Below, piece after piece: positions 18,717 through 27,765 of a stretch of DNA of 64,000 nucleotides; position 1 is the stretch's first letter, and every line of letters begins with the position of its first letter. Source of the stretch: Collimonas pratensis (GTDB taxonomy: Bacteria; Pseudomonadota; Gammaproteobacteria; Burkholderiales; Burkholderiaceae_D); NCBI RefSeq assembly GCF_001584185.1, contig NZ_CP013234.1:2356001-2420000 (forward strand), given 5' to 3'. The translations under genes and the position numbers were made by a program. The notes below the pieces were generated by a model. The model made no database searches, had not been told where the DNA came from, and saw nothing but the letters and a program-made list of their open reading frames with translations.

Positions 18717-18748
18717 TTGACAGTTAAAATTCAGAGCCGCATTATAAA
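18717..18748 (+). promoter_or_regulatory. Candidate sigma-70 promoter for ispDF
   Basis: TTGACA at 18717-18722 is followed after 18 bases by ATTATA, or after 20 bases by TATAAA. It would give a leader of about 110 bases before ispD. Confidence 0.4.
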
Positions 18749-18862
18749 CCACGGGCTTGAATGCCGAATCCGGCGACGGATTGCCGGGCAGGCAGCGGTT
18801 TTTCGCTATTTGTGTAAATTATTCATGACATTTCTTCAGCAACTGCAGCGAGGCCATTGCGC

Positions 18863-19561
18863 ATGAGTCCATCCCGCCATTTTGCCCTGATTCCGGCGGC
18901 CGGCGTTGGCGCCCGGCTGGGAGCGGCGATTCCTAAACAATATATGCCTTTGGCCGGCCAGCCGATGCTGATGCATGTCCTGAGGACATTTGCCGCCGCC
19001 AGCGAGATCAGTCACGTATTCGTGGTGGTCAGCCCTGACGATGGCTATATCGCCGATCTGATGGCGGCCGCGCCGCATTTGCAGGGGCGGGTGACGGTGC
19101 TGTACCACGGCGGCGCAAGCCGCCAGGCCTCGGTGCTGAACGGCTTGCAGGCCATCAAGGAGCAGGTCGACGAGGACGACTGGATGTTGGTGCACGACGC
19201 CGCCCGGCCCGGCTTGACCCAGGATTTGATTGCGCAGCTGATCGCCGCCTTGAAAGACGACCGGGTAGGCGGCTTACTGGCGCTGCCGGTGGTCGATACG
19301 CTCAAGCGCGGCGACCAGAATGCGCGCGTGGCGCAAACGGTCGAGCGCAGCGGCTTGTGGGCGGCGCAAACGCCGCAGATGTTCCGCCACGGCTTGCTGA
19401 CGCGCGCCCTGATGCTGGCCGAGGCGGTGACCGACGAGGCCGGCGCGGTCGAGCTGCTGGGCTTGCAGCCGCGCCTGGTCGAGGGTAGTCCGCGCAATTT
19501 CAAGGTGACGCTGCCGCACGACGTCGCCTTGGCAGAAATGTTTTTAAAGGAACAGGTATGA
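18863..19561 (+). CDS. ispD: 2-C-methyl-D-erythritol 4-phosphate cytidylyltransferase IspD
   Basis: 232 residues; second committed step of the MEP isoprenoid pathway, transferring CMP to MEP. The N-terminal nucleotide-binding loop is [21 protein letters not shown], then [10 protein letters not shown] and the C-terminal [22 protein letters not shown] 18863 is preferred to an in-frame TTG six bases earlier. ispF follows after 10 bases. Confidence 0.95.
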   Translation: MSPSRHFALIPAAGVGARLGAAIPKQYMPLAGQPMLMHVLRTFAAASEISHVFVVVSPDDGYIADLMAAAPHLQGRVTVLYHGGASRQASVLNGLQAIKEQVDEDDWMLVHDAARPGLTQDLIAQLIAALKDDRVGGLLALPVVDTLKRGDQNARVAQTVERSGLWAAQTPQMFRHGLLTRALMLAEAVTDEAGAVELLGLQPRLVEGSPRNFKVTLPHDVALAEMFLKEQV

Positions 19562-19571
19562 GGGAGCAGAC

Positions 19572-20057
19572 ATGAATCAGCAGTTCCGCATTGGTCAGGG
19601 TTATGATTGCCACGCTTTGCAAGTGGGCCGGCCATTGATTATCGGCGGCGTCACGATTCCGCATAAAACCGGCTTGCTGGGCCATTCGGATGCCGACGTC
19701 CTGCTGCATGCGATTATCGACGCGCTGTTCGGCGCAGCCGCATTGGGCGATATCGGCCGTCATTTTTCCGATACCGATGCGCAGTTTGCCGGCGCCGATT
19801 CGCGCAAGCTGCTGCGGGAAGCCGTGCGCCTGATAGGCGAAGCCGGCTATGTAGTCGGAAACATCGATTCGACCATCATCGCCCAGGCGCCGAAAATGGC
19901 GCCGCATATCCCGCAGATGGTGGCGCACATTGCTGCCGATTGCGGCATCGCCGTCGGCCAGGTCAACGTCAAGGCCAAGACCAACGAGAAGCTGGGCTAC
20001 CTGGGACGGGAAGAGGGCATCGCAGCGGAGGCCGTGGCCCTGTTGTTCGCACGCTGA
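19572..20057 (+). CDS. ispF: 2-C-methyl-D-erythritol 2,4-cyclodiphosphate synthase IspF
   Basis: A 161-residue trimeric enzyme that cyclises CDP-ME-2-phosphate in the MEP pathway. The zinc ligands are in GQGYDCHAL and in [14 protein letters not shown], and the C-terminal [28 protein letters not shown] is typical. It is in one operon with ispD. Confidence 0.96.
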   Translation: MNQQFRIGQGYDCHALQVGRPLIIGGVTIPHKTGLLGHSDADVLLHAIIDALFGAAALGDIGRHFSDTDAQFAGADSRKLLREAVRLIGEAGYVVGNIDSTIIAQAPKMAPHIPQMVAHIAADCGIAVGQVNVKAKTNEKLGYLGREEGIAAEAVALLFAR

Positions 20058-20063
20058 TCGGGA

Positions 20064-20185
20064 TGTAGGGTGGGCATGCAATGCCCACGCGTGACCGTGA
20101 TAGCCGGAGCACAGGCATGCCCGAAGTCGAAGCAGGTTTGCAGATAGTGCGAATTCACGCGTGGGCACAGAGTGCCCACCCTACA
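20064..20185. repeat. REP-like palindrome pair (BIME-type)
   Basis: Two 31-base units, each itself palindromic (GTGGGCA...TGCCCAC core), lie in opposite orientation at 20064-20094 and 20155-20185. They share TGTAGGGTGGGCA and GCCCACGCGTGA ends. The 60 bases between carry no gene. This sits between the ispF stop and the convergent kinase gene, as REP pairs usually do. Confidence 0.75.
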
Positions 20186-20186
20186 A

Positions 20187-21524
20187 TCAGCTCAGCTGCA
20201 GTTCGATCTGGCTCGACAGACCGCCGCCTTCGCGGTTGCTGACGCGCAGCTTGCCGCCATGCTGTTTGACGATGCGGCTGACGATCGCCAGCCCCAGGCC
20301 TGAGCCGTTGGCCTGGCCGCGGGCAACGTCGAGGCGGGTGAACGGCCGCAGCAAGCGGTCTATCTCACCTTCGGGAATACCCGGGCCGTGGTCGGCCAGG
20401 GTCACCAGCGCCCGGTCCTGGCGCGCCTGGACGCTGATATCGATATCAACGCAATCGGCGCCATCCTGCTTGCCGTAACGGCGGGAATTTTCGATAACGT
20501 TGTTGAGTACCCGGCGCAGTTCGGTTTCGTTGCCGGAGACGTAGATATCCGGCGCGATCTGGGCTTGAATCCGGATATCGGCCTGGCGTTCCGCGGTTTG
20601 CACCACGTTCTCGATCAGTTCGCTCAGGTTGATTTTCTCGAAACTGCTGGTATCAGTCGGCTTGGCGTAGTGCAGGAACTGGCCGATGATGCCATCCATC
20701 TGCGCCAGGTCGGATTGCATGCCGCTGCGGGCGTCGTCCGTCAGATTCGCCATTTCGACTTCCAGCAGCATGCGCGCCAGCGGCGTGCGCAGGTCGTGCG
20801 AGATGCCGGCCAGGATGATGGCGCGGTCCGATTCGATGCGCTGCAGGTCGCTGACCATCTGGTTGAAGCTGCGGTTGGCTTCTTCGATCTCGGTCGGTCC
20901 GGTTTCCGGAAGCGGTTCCGGCTGCAAGCCCTTGGCCACGGCCCGCGTCGCCGCCGTCAAGCGCGACAGCGGCTGGTTGATCAGGGTGGAAATGAACATC
21001 GCCCCCAGCAGCGACAGGATCAGCGCCACGCTGGCCCATTGCAGCCATTGCACGCCGGAGCCGCGCTCGACCCGTTCGCGGTCCAGCACCAGCCAGTATT
21101 CATCGCCGTCGATTTTGAAGCTGACCCAGAAGCCGCCGATCTCGTTGACCTTGGAAGAAAAACGGGTCTGGTTGCCGAGCTTCGACCGCACTTCCTTTTC
21201 CAGGTCCGGCATGATGGCATCGTCAACCGGCGGATCGATCTGGTCGGTGTCTTCTAGCGGATAGATGCGGATGCCTTCGTTGCTGGCGAGATCGAACAAC
21301 AGCTCGCGCCGCAAATCGGGGGCGGAGTGGGTGAGGGCGGCGCGGGTGATTGTGACGATCGAAATGATCTGCGCCGCCAGCGCTTGCGCTCGCGGGCCTC
21401 GCTCGACGATACGGAAACTGGCGACCCAGGCCACCATGCTGACCGTGATCAGGAAGGCCAGCATGAAAAAGGTCCGCCATAGCAGACCGCTTTTCAGCCA
21501 AGCCAGGCGGTTAGTGCCTACCAT
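20187..21524 (-). CDS. EnvZ-type sensor histidine kinase
   Basis: A 445-residue inner-membrane kinase. It has one transmembrane helix near residues 15-35, a periplasmic sensor of about 115 residues, a second helix (VALILSLLGAMFISTLI), a HAMP domain, and an H-box ISHDLRTPLARMLLEVEM with the phosphorylated His. N (NVIENSRRYG), G1 (DHGPGIP) and G2 (GSGLGLAIV) boxes are intact. It follows the OmpR-like regulator on the same strand. EnvZ is the closest named type; the signal is unknown. Confidence 0.88.
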   Translation of the reverse strand: MVGTNRLAWLKSGLLWRTFFMLAFLITVSMVAWVASFRIVERGPRAQALAAQIISIVTITRAALTHSAPDLRRELLFDLASNEGIRIYPLEDTDQIDPPVDDAIMPDLEKEVRSKLGNQTRFSSKVNEIGGFWVSFKIDGDEYWLVLDRERVERGSGVQWLQWASVALILSLLGAMFISTLINQPLSRLTAATRAVAKGLQPEPLPETGPTEIEEANRSFNQMVSDLQRIESDRAIILAGISHDLRTPLARMLLEVEMANLTDDARSGMQSDLAQMDGIIGQFLHYAKPTDTSSFEKINLSELIENVVQTAERQADIRIQAQIAPDIYVSGNETELRRVLNNVIENSRRYGKQDGADCVDIDISVQARQDRALVTLADHGPGIPEGEIDRLLRPFTRLDVARGQANGSGLGLAIVSRIVKQHGGKLRVSNREGGGLSSQIELQLS

Positions 21525-21575
21525 GCGGCCACGCGATGCAATTTTCTTGGGAGAGCCATACTGCGCAAACAGGCA

Positions 21576-22337
21576 TCAACGCGGCTGGCCTTCCGGAATG
21601 AACACGTAGCCCAGTCCCCATACCGTTTGAATGTAGAGCGGGCTGGCCGGATCCGGTTCGATCAGCTTGCGCAGGCGCGAGATTTGCACATCCAGGCTGC
21701 GGTCGAAGACTTCATATTCGCGGCCGCGCGCCAGTTCCATCAGTTTTTCGCGCGACAGCGGTTGCCGCGCATGGCGTGCAAACACCTTGAGCACGGAGAA
21801 TTCGCCGGTGGTCAGGGGAATCGATTCGCCGTTCTTTTTCAGGGTACGGGTGCCGAGGTCCAGGATGAACTCGCCGAATTCGAAGGACTGCGGCGTTTCC
21901 GACGGTGCGCCCGGCAATTCGTCCGGTCCCTTGCGGCGCAGTACGGCGCCGATGCGGGCCACCAGTTCGCGCGGGTTGAACGGCTTCGGCAGGTAATCGT
22001 CCGCGCCCATTTCCAGGCCGACGATGCGGTCCACGTCCTCGCCTTTGGCGGTCAGCATGATGATCGGCGTCTGGTCGCCGGCGCCGCGCAAACGGCGGCA
22101 GATGGCCAGGCCGTCTTCGCCTGGCAGCATCAGGTCGAGCACCAGCAGGTCGTAGCGTTCGCGTATCCACAACTTGTTCATGGCTTGCGCGTTTTCCGCG
22201 GTGACCACCTGGAAGCCTTGCTCCGTCAGATAGCGTCGCAGCAGATCGCGCAAGCGAATGTCGTCGTCGACCACCAGAATTTTATGCTGGTGGGCCGTAG
22301 ATGTTTGTGTTGGGGTGTTGATCGTATTCATGGTCAT
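21576..22337 (-). CDS. ompR: OmpR-type response regulator
   Basis: A 253-residue regulator with a receiver domain (KILVVDDDIRLRDLLRRYL, phospho-acceptor in LLVLDLMLPGEDG, Lys in YLPKPFNPRELVARI) and an OmpR winged helix (PLTTGEFSVLKVFARHARQPLSREKLMELARGREYEVFDRSLDVQISRLRKLIE). It is paired with the EnvZ-like kinase 51 bases downstream. ATG 22337 is used; ATG 22331 is also possible. A small secreted-protein gene is divergent from it. Confidence 0.9.
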   Translation of the reverse strand: MTMNTINTPTQTSTAHQHKILVVDDDIRLRDLLRRYLTEQGFQVVTAENAQAMNKLWIRERYDLLVLDLMLPGEDGLAICRRLRGAGDQTPIIMLTAKGEDVDRIVGLEMGADDYLPKPFNPRELVARIGAVLRRKGPDELPGAPSETPQSFEFGEFILDLGTRTLKKNGESIPLTTGEFSVLKVFARHARQPLSREKLMELARGREYEVFDRSLDVQISRLRKLIEPDPASPLYIQTVWGLGYVFIPEGQPR

Positions 22338-22502
22338 ATGGTAACTTCAGAGTGCGCATCAAAAATACAGTTAAGACCCATGGATTACAAAGTGTTACAA
22401 ACTTTACCAAAAACGTCTTATGGCGATTAGGTGAGGAGCTTACACTTAATTCGTGACGATTAATCTTAACCGTTATCCTGAACACACAGCAAAGAAGTCC
22501 AT

Positions 22503-22793
22503 ATGATGATGAAGTTTCGGAAAATCAGTGTTTGTTTATTGTTGCTGTCGGCAATAATGAGCGCCTCTGCACGTTCCGACCGAGGACCTGAGGAACGTGG
22601 CGAACGCCGTATGCCGCCATCTCAGTATGAACCACGCCGCGGTCCAGCGCCAGATGAACAGTGGCAAGGACGCGAGCGCAACGCCGAACAGAACGAAGGC
22701 AATGCGCGCAACCGCATGTCGGCGGATGAACGACGCGCCTTGCGCCAACAGATCGACCGCGCAGGCCGCGATATCTATCCGCAGCGGCGTTGA
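22503..22793 (+). CDS. Small exported Arg/Gln-rich protein
   Basis: 96 residues. The signal peptide (FRKISVCLLLLSAIMSASA) is followed by a highly charged, Pro/Gln/Arg-rich mature chain that ends in MSADERRALRQQIDRAGRDIYPQRR. I recall similar MSxxERRALRxxI..AGRDIYP tails in small proteins of related betaproteobacteria, with no assigned function. It is divergent from the ompR-like gene with 165 bases between the starts, so regulation by that system is possible. Confidence 0.65.
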   Translation: MMMKFRKISVCLLLLSAIMSASARSDRGPEERGERRMPPSQYEPRRGPAPDEQWQGRERNAEQNEGNARNRMSADERRALRQQIDRAGRDIYPQRR

Positions 22794-22827
22794 TCTCGAC
22801 AAGATGTACATGCGCTGCTTGCGCGAC

Positions 22828-22860
22828 AAAAAACCGGTGCTGAAAGTCGCCGGTTTTTTT
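22828..22860 (+). terminator. Terminator after small exported protein gene
   Basis: AAAAAACCGG pairs with CCGGTTTTTT over a 12-base loop that itself contains GTGCTGAAAGTC. Confidence 0.75.
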
Positions 22861-23087
22861 ATTGGCAGTCGCTTTGTGGATGGCCCCATCGCGCGTTGGT
22901 ATGAAGTCGTTGCAGGCGCAAGTTCACAAGCGATATGTTCCCATGAGGAAACTATTTATGCAAGTAGTAGCAGGGGCTGATGCACGATTGAGCAGCTGTA
23001 TCGGTCTTCTGCTTGCGCGACAGACACTTTGGGAGTGACAATCCGACCGGGTATTTATGCGTTGGCTGCCATTTTTGATCATTCCTT

Positions 23088-26000
23088 ATGAAAATCAAGC
23101 ACGTTTTTTTAGCTTTCAGTCTTTATTCCTCACTGCTCCCCGCCTACCCTAAAGATTATTTCCGCTATCCGTCCTTGCATGCCGAGACCGTCGTTTTTAC
23201 ATCGCAGGGCGACGTCTGGTCGGCATCGCTGGACGGCGGCAAAGCTACGCGGCTGACGACGCATCTGAATGGCGATGCGCATGCCAGCTTGTCACCCGAC
23301 GGAAAATGGGTTGCTTATGCGGCGTCCTATGAAGGACCGTCCGACCTATTCGTGATGCCGGTTAGCGGCGGCGCACCCAGGCGCATCACGTTTGATGGCG
23401 CCAATGCCATGCCGTTGGGATGGACGGCGCAGGGAGAGGTGCTGTACCGGACTCAGAATGAAACCGGCCCGGCGTCGCAAAGCGTGGTCGCGGCAGTCGA
23501 CCCCGATAGCCTGAAAAAACATGTATTTCCTTTAGCAGACGCCACTGAAGCAACTGTCGACGACAGCGGAAAATCGCTATATTTCACACGCCTGGGACTG
23601 GTCGCCACCGGCGACAACGCCAAACAATACAAGGGCGGCGCTGCGGCGCAACTCTGGCGTTATGACATGGACCAGCCGGGCGAAGCAGTCAAGCTGTCTG
23701 GCAGCTTTTCCGGCTCCGACAGACAGCCGATGTGGTGGAATGGGCGTTTGTATTTCATCAGCAACCGCGACGGTAACGACAATCTGTGGTCCATGCAGCG
23801 CGACGGCAGCGATGTGAAGCAGCTCACAGCGCATAAGGAATGGGCTGTGCGTAATGCAGCACTAGACGTAGGCAAGATCGTCTATCAAATGGGTGCGGAC
23901 TTGCATGTATACGCCATTGCCGACGGCAACGACAAGACCTTGAGCCTTGAGCTGGTATCGGATCACGAAGCAGGGCTTGAACGCCTGCTGCGCAAGCCGC
24001 TCACCTATATGAGCAGCAGCAATTTCTCTCCTGACGGCCGCCAGATTGCGATCACGGCGCGCGGCCACATCGTGCTGGCCAGCGTAGGGGCAATCCGGCG
24101 GGTCGATATCGCGGCGCCCGACAACAGCCGCGCATCGGAAGCGTTTGTTTCCTACGATGGCAAATGGGTATATGCCATCTGCGATGCCAGCGGCGAACAG
24201 GAAATCTGGCGCTTTGCCGCCGACGGCAGCGGCAGCGGTCAGCAATTGACGCAAGATGGCCATATGCAGCGCGTCTCCATGAAGGAATCGCCGGACGGCA
24301 AATGGATCGCGCATTGGAACAAGAGCGGCGATCTAGCGCTGCTTAACCTGGCCAGCCGCAAGAACGACATCATCGATCACAGCGAAAGCGCGGATTTCAG
24401 CGACGTTGTCTGGTCGCCGGACAGCCGCACGCTTGCCTCAGTGCGACCGGGGACCGCGCATCAATTGAACCAGATTGCTTTGTATGACGTGAATGCGCGC
24501 CAGATGCACAGCTTGACCAGCGACAAATACGAATCGCGCTCGCCGGCCTTTTCAGCCGACGGTCACTGGCTTTACTTTCTTTCCGACCGCAATTTCGAGC
24601 CGATTGACGGCGCGCCTTGGGGCGACCGCAACATGGGGCCGTATTTTGACCGCCGCACGCGCGTCTATGCTTATGCTTTGCAGGCCGGCCTGCGCTTTCC
24701 GTTTCAAGCAAAAGACGAGCTGGAAAACGCCAAGAAGAATCCAGATGAAAAGGACGGCGATGACAACAAGCAGGATGACAGTGAGCGCAATAAATCGAAA
24801 AAAGACATCGCGGCTGATGCCAAGACCAACAGCAAATCGGCAAAATCCTTGCCTTTGATCAGCTGGCAAGGGTTGCAAGAACGCTTGTTTGAAGTCCCGC
24901 TGGGTGCCGGCAATTACGGTGCTTTGCAAGTCAGCGACAGCCGTCTCTACTACCTGGAGCGCGCGCGTGGCGAGAATGTCAAAGCGGAGCTCAAGAGCAT
25001 CGCTATCGACAACAAGGAATTGAAACCGGAACTCTTCGCCGGTGAATTGCAAGAGTACGCGCTTTCCGGCGACAGGAAAAAGATCTACTTCCGGAAATTC
25101 AAGGAAAAAGACAGCGGAGACATGTTCATTGTCGATGCCGCAAAAAATGCCCCCTCCGACACCTCCAAGTCGCTGGTGCGGATTGCCGACTGGTCTATCG
25201 TCCTGCATCCGAAAGAAGAATGGCAGCAGATTTTTCAGGATGCATGGCGCATGCACCGCGACTACCTGTTCGACGCCAAGATGCGTGGGGCCGACTGGCC
25301 CGCCGTCAAGAGCAAGTACGCAAGCTTGCTGGAGCGCGTCGGCGACCGCGCGGAACTGAACGATGTGATCGGCATGATGGTCAGCGAGGTATCCACCATG
25401 CACTCGCAAATTGTTCCCGGCGATCTGCGCCGCGCCACCGACGGTAATACTCCGGCATTCCTGGGCGCCGTCCTGGAGCGCACTGCCGACGGCGCCCGCG
25501 TCAAGCACATTTACCGTAGCGAAGTTGAATTGCCGGATCAACGCTCGCCGCTGGCGGCGCCTGGCGTTGATGTCAGGGACGACGATGTGATCGTTGCCGT
25601 CAACGGCAAATCCGTTGCCAAGGCACGCGATATTGCAGACCTGCTGCGCAACCTGGCCGGCCAGCAGACCTTGTTGAAGATTAAACGTGGCGGAAGCGAG
25701 AAATCCGCCGTGGTCATCCCGGTGGCGCGGGAGCGCCAAGTCAGCTTGCGCTACGGCGACTGGGAGTTGGCGCGCCGCAAGCAAGTTGAGCGCGTCGGCC
25801 AGTCGCGCATCGGTTACCTGCATTTGCGGGCGATGACCGGCAACGATATCGCGACGTTTGCGCGGGAATTCTATGCCAACTACGACCGCGAGGGCCTGAT
25901 CATCGATGTCCGCCGCAATCAAGGCGGCAATATCGACAGCTGGATACTGGAAAAACTGCTGCGCCGTACCTGGTCGTTCTGGGTTCCGCGCGACGGCAAG

Positions 26001-26426
26001 CCCTACACCAACATGCCGCAAACTTTCCGCGGGCATCTAGTCGTGCTGGCTGATGAGCTCACCTATTCAGACGGCGAGAGTTTTACGGCCGGCATCAAGG
26101 CGCTGGGAATCGGCACCGTGATCGGCAAGCGCACAGCGGGCGCCGGTGTCTGGCTATCGGATGGCAACAGCCTGGTAGATAAGGGCAGGGCGCGCGCCGC
26201 GGAATTCGGTGTTTTTTCGGTCAAGAGCGGCGAGTGGATGATCGAGGGCGCCGGCGTCAGTCCGGATGTCGAGGTCGACAATTTGCCGCACGCCAGTTTT
26301 GACGGCGAAGACGCGCAATTGGACGCAGCGTTAAAGCTGCTCTCGGAAAAGCTCAAGGAGCAGCCTGTGCCGAAGTTGCAACCTACCCACGTCACGCCAG
26401 CCGGGGATGAGCGCAAGCCATTTTAG
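23088..26426 (+). CDS. Exported tricorn-like S41 protease
   Basis: A 1112-residue protein with an N-terminal signal peptide (MKIKHVFLAFSLYSSLLPAYP). Two WD40/TolB-like beta-propellers follow (repeats such as SPDGKWVAYA, SPDGRQIAIT, SPDSRTLASV), split by a Lys/Asp/Asn-rich low-complexity insert near residues 545-580. Then come a tricorn C1 region, a PDZ domain (about 805-875) and an S41 catalytic domain. By analogy with archaeal tricorn, catalytic residues are probably His772 (in STMHSQ) and Ser994 (in TYSDGES). It degrades peptides in the family; here it would act in the periplasm or outside. It stands alone. Confidence 0.85.
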   Translation: MKIKHVFLAFSLYSSLLPAYPKDYFRYPSLHAETVVFTSQGDVWSASLDGGKATRLTTHLNGDAHASLSPDGKWVAYAASYEGPSDLFVMPVSGGAPRRITFDGANAMPLGWTAQGEVLYRTQNETGPASQSVVAAVDPDSLKKHVFPLADATEATVDDSGKSLYFTRLGLVATGDNAKQYKGGAAAQLWRYDMDQPGEAVKLSGSFSGSDRQPMWWNGRLYFISNRDGNDNLWSMQRDGSDVKQLTAHKEWAVRNAALDVGKIVYQMGADLHVYAIADGNDKTLSLELVSDHEAGLERLLRKPLTYMSSSNFSPDGRQIAITARGHIVLASVGAIRRVDIAAPDNSRASEAFVSYDGKWVYAICDASGEQEIWRFAADGSGSGQQLTQDGHMQRVSMKESPDGKWIAHWNKSGDLALLNLASRKNDIIDHSESADFSDVVWSPDSRTLASVRPGTAHQLNQIALYDVNARQMHSLTSDKYESRSPAFSADGHWLYFLSDRNFEPIDGAPWGDRNMGPYFDRRTRVYAYALQAGLRFPFQAKDELENAKKNPDEKDGDDNKQDDSERNKSKKDIAADAKTNSKSAKSLPLISWQGLQERLFEVPLGAGNYGALQVSDSRLYYLERARGENVKAELKSIAIDNKELKPELFAGELQEYALSGDRKKIYFRKFKEKDSGDMFIVDAAKNAPSDTSKSLVRIADWSIVLHPKEEWQQIFQDAWRMHRDYLFDAKMRGADWPAVKSKYASLLERVGDRAELNDVIGMMVSEVSTMHSQIVPGDLRRATDGNTPAFLGAVLERTADGARVKHIYRSEVELPDQRSPLAAPGVDVRDDDVIVAVNGKSVAKARDIADLLRNLAGQQTLLKIKRGGSEKSAVVIPVARERQVSLRYGDWELARRKQVERVGQSRIGYLHLRAMTGNDIATFAREFYANYDREGLIIDVRRNQGGNIDSWILEKLLRRTWSFWVPRDGKPYTNMPQTFRGHLVVLADELTYSDGESFTAGIKALGIGTVIGKRTAGAGVWLSDGNSLVDKGRARAAEFGVFSVKSGEWMIEGAGVSPDVEVDNLPHASFDGEDAQLDAALKLLSEKLKEQPVPKLQPTHVTPAGDERKPF

Positions 26427-27093
26427 GCTGGCAGGGGGCTCTGGCGAGAACAGCTTGCCAGAGCAATGCTCGCACTGCGGCACAGGTACTTGCGGATAGG
26501 AGAGCGAGTCAAGTTCAGCAGGCGCTTAACTACCTAATTCTATAAAAATCAATCACTTACAAGAGAAAGGTAGGGCAGGTTACCAAGGTTACCATTCCCA
26601 GAGGTCAAATCTAAAATCAGTTTTTTTTCTTGCCCACATCATTTCCGCGTTTCTACCCCTCCGCATGCGTCATTTTACGTCGCGTTTTCTCTACGCGTTT
26701 TCGCCCTTCGCCGACAAGTTTTCCCTATGTGAGTCATCTTTGGAAATTTGAGTCGAAACCGCCCAATTTAGCGGGCAGGCGTGGCGGGAGGATGACCGCG
26801 CGCCGACGTAACAAATGGACATTGTTGTTATTTTGAAACATTTAATTTATTCCAATGGCGAAACATTTGTTTGCAATGCTCTATGCTCATATGGTAGTAA
26901 GATTGTTGTCTTTGATAGACCGCCCGTTCTGTATTTACTACGCGGCATTCCGGATGCGGTGTCATCAAACTGTAGGTAATTTCGTGTAATTTTCTGGGTT
27001 GCTATCTTTCGTTTGACAGGTTATCAGCTTCGCTCTGCGTGATTGCGCAACAGCGTGCGTTAATGAATTTGACTTAATGACAAGGGGATCATC
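26427..27093. other. 667-base intergenic stretch before the T6SS cassette
   Basis: AT-richer than its left neighbour, with several T-runs and no convincing gene; short open frames here lack coding character. It probably holds the hcp promoter and the left border of the accessory region. I see no copy of the tRNA-Arg 3' end that would mark an attachment site. Confidence 0.5.
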
Positions 27094-27585
27094 ATGGCAA
27101 TAGACGTTTATCTGCAAATTGACGGCATCAAGGGAGAGTCGACCGATAGCGCGCATAAGGATTGGATCGAATGCAAGTCGGTACAGTGGGAAGTGCTGCA
27201 GCCTAAATCGGCCACGGCTTCGACTGGTGGCGGTCACACCGCTGAGCGCTGCGAACACAGGGACATCGTGATTACCAAGATCGCCGATTTGGCTACACCG
27301 CTGCTCTTGCAAAACTGTTCTTCGGGCAAGACCATTCCAAAGGCCAAATTTGAGTTCTTACGTGCTGACGGTAAAGGCGACCGCATCAAGTACTTTGAAA
27401 TCGAACTGACCAATCTGCTTATTTCCGATGTCACGCCATCAGTCCAAGAAGGCGACGTGCTGAGCGAAAACGTGAGCCTGAAGTATTCTCAGGTCAAATG
27501 GAAATATACCCAGCAAAAAATTGGTGGCGGCTCCGGCGGCAATACTTCCGGCGGCTGGGATTTGGCAACCAACAAGGTCGTGTAA
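27094..27585 (+). CDS. hcp: Hcp family type VI secretion tube protein
   Basis: 163 residues with the Hcp1 pattern: MAIDVYLQIDGIKGESTD at the N-terminus, WEVLQPKSATASTGGGHTAERCEHRDIVITK, and YFEIELTNLLISDV. Hcp hexamers stack into the inner tube of the type VI secretion system and can carry effectors. A Gly-rich tail (GGGSGGNTSGGW) ends it. It is the first gene of an orphan cassette without sheath or baseplate genes, followed by a terminator, then vgrG. Confidence 0.93.
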   Translation: MAIDVYLQIDGIKGESTDSAHKDWIECKSVQWEVLQPKSATASTGGGHTAERCEHRDIVITKIADLATPLLLQNCSSGKTIPKAKFEFLRADGKGDRIKYFEIELTNLLISDVTPSVQEGDVLSENVSLKYSQVKWKYTQQKIGGGSGGNTSGGWDLATNKVV

Positions 27586-27609
27586 TTCATAGGTTGTGTT
27601 GACAAGAAA

Positions 27610-27640
27610 AACCGCTGCGTCTCGATGCTGCGGTTCTTTT
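27610..27640 (+). terminator. Terminator after hcp
   Basis: AACCGC-T-GC pairs with GC-T-GCGGTT around a short loop, followed by CTTTTG. It would let hcp be made in excess over the genes behind it. Confidence 0.6.
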
Positions 27641-27765
27641 GTGTCAGGAGTCAATTGCAAAAGTTATTGCTTGCGCCGGTTAGGTCGCGGAATGTGTCAT
27701 CGAATCTGCCAGACACTGCTGGCATCCGTAGGTAAGTCCATCAAGGATTTGCAGGGGGAAGAAGA

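Noticed and set aside
26630..26836. A 68-codon open frame in the gap before hcp
   Set aside because: No ribosome site, biased composition and no recognisable similarity.
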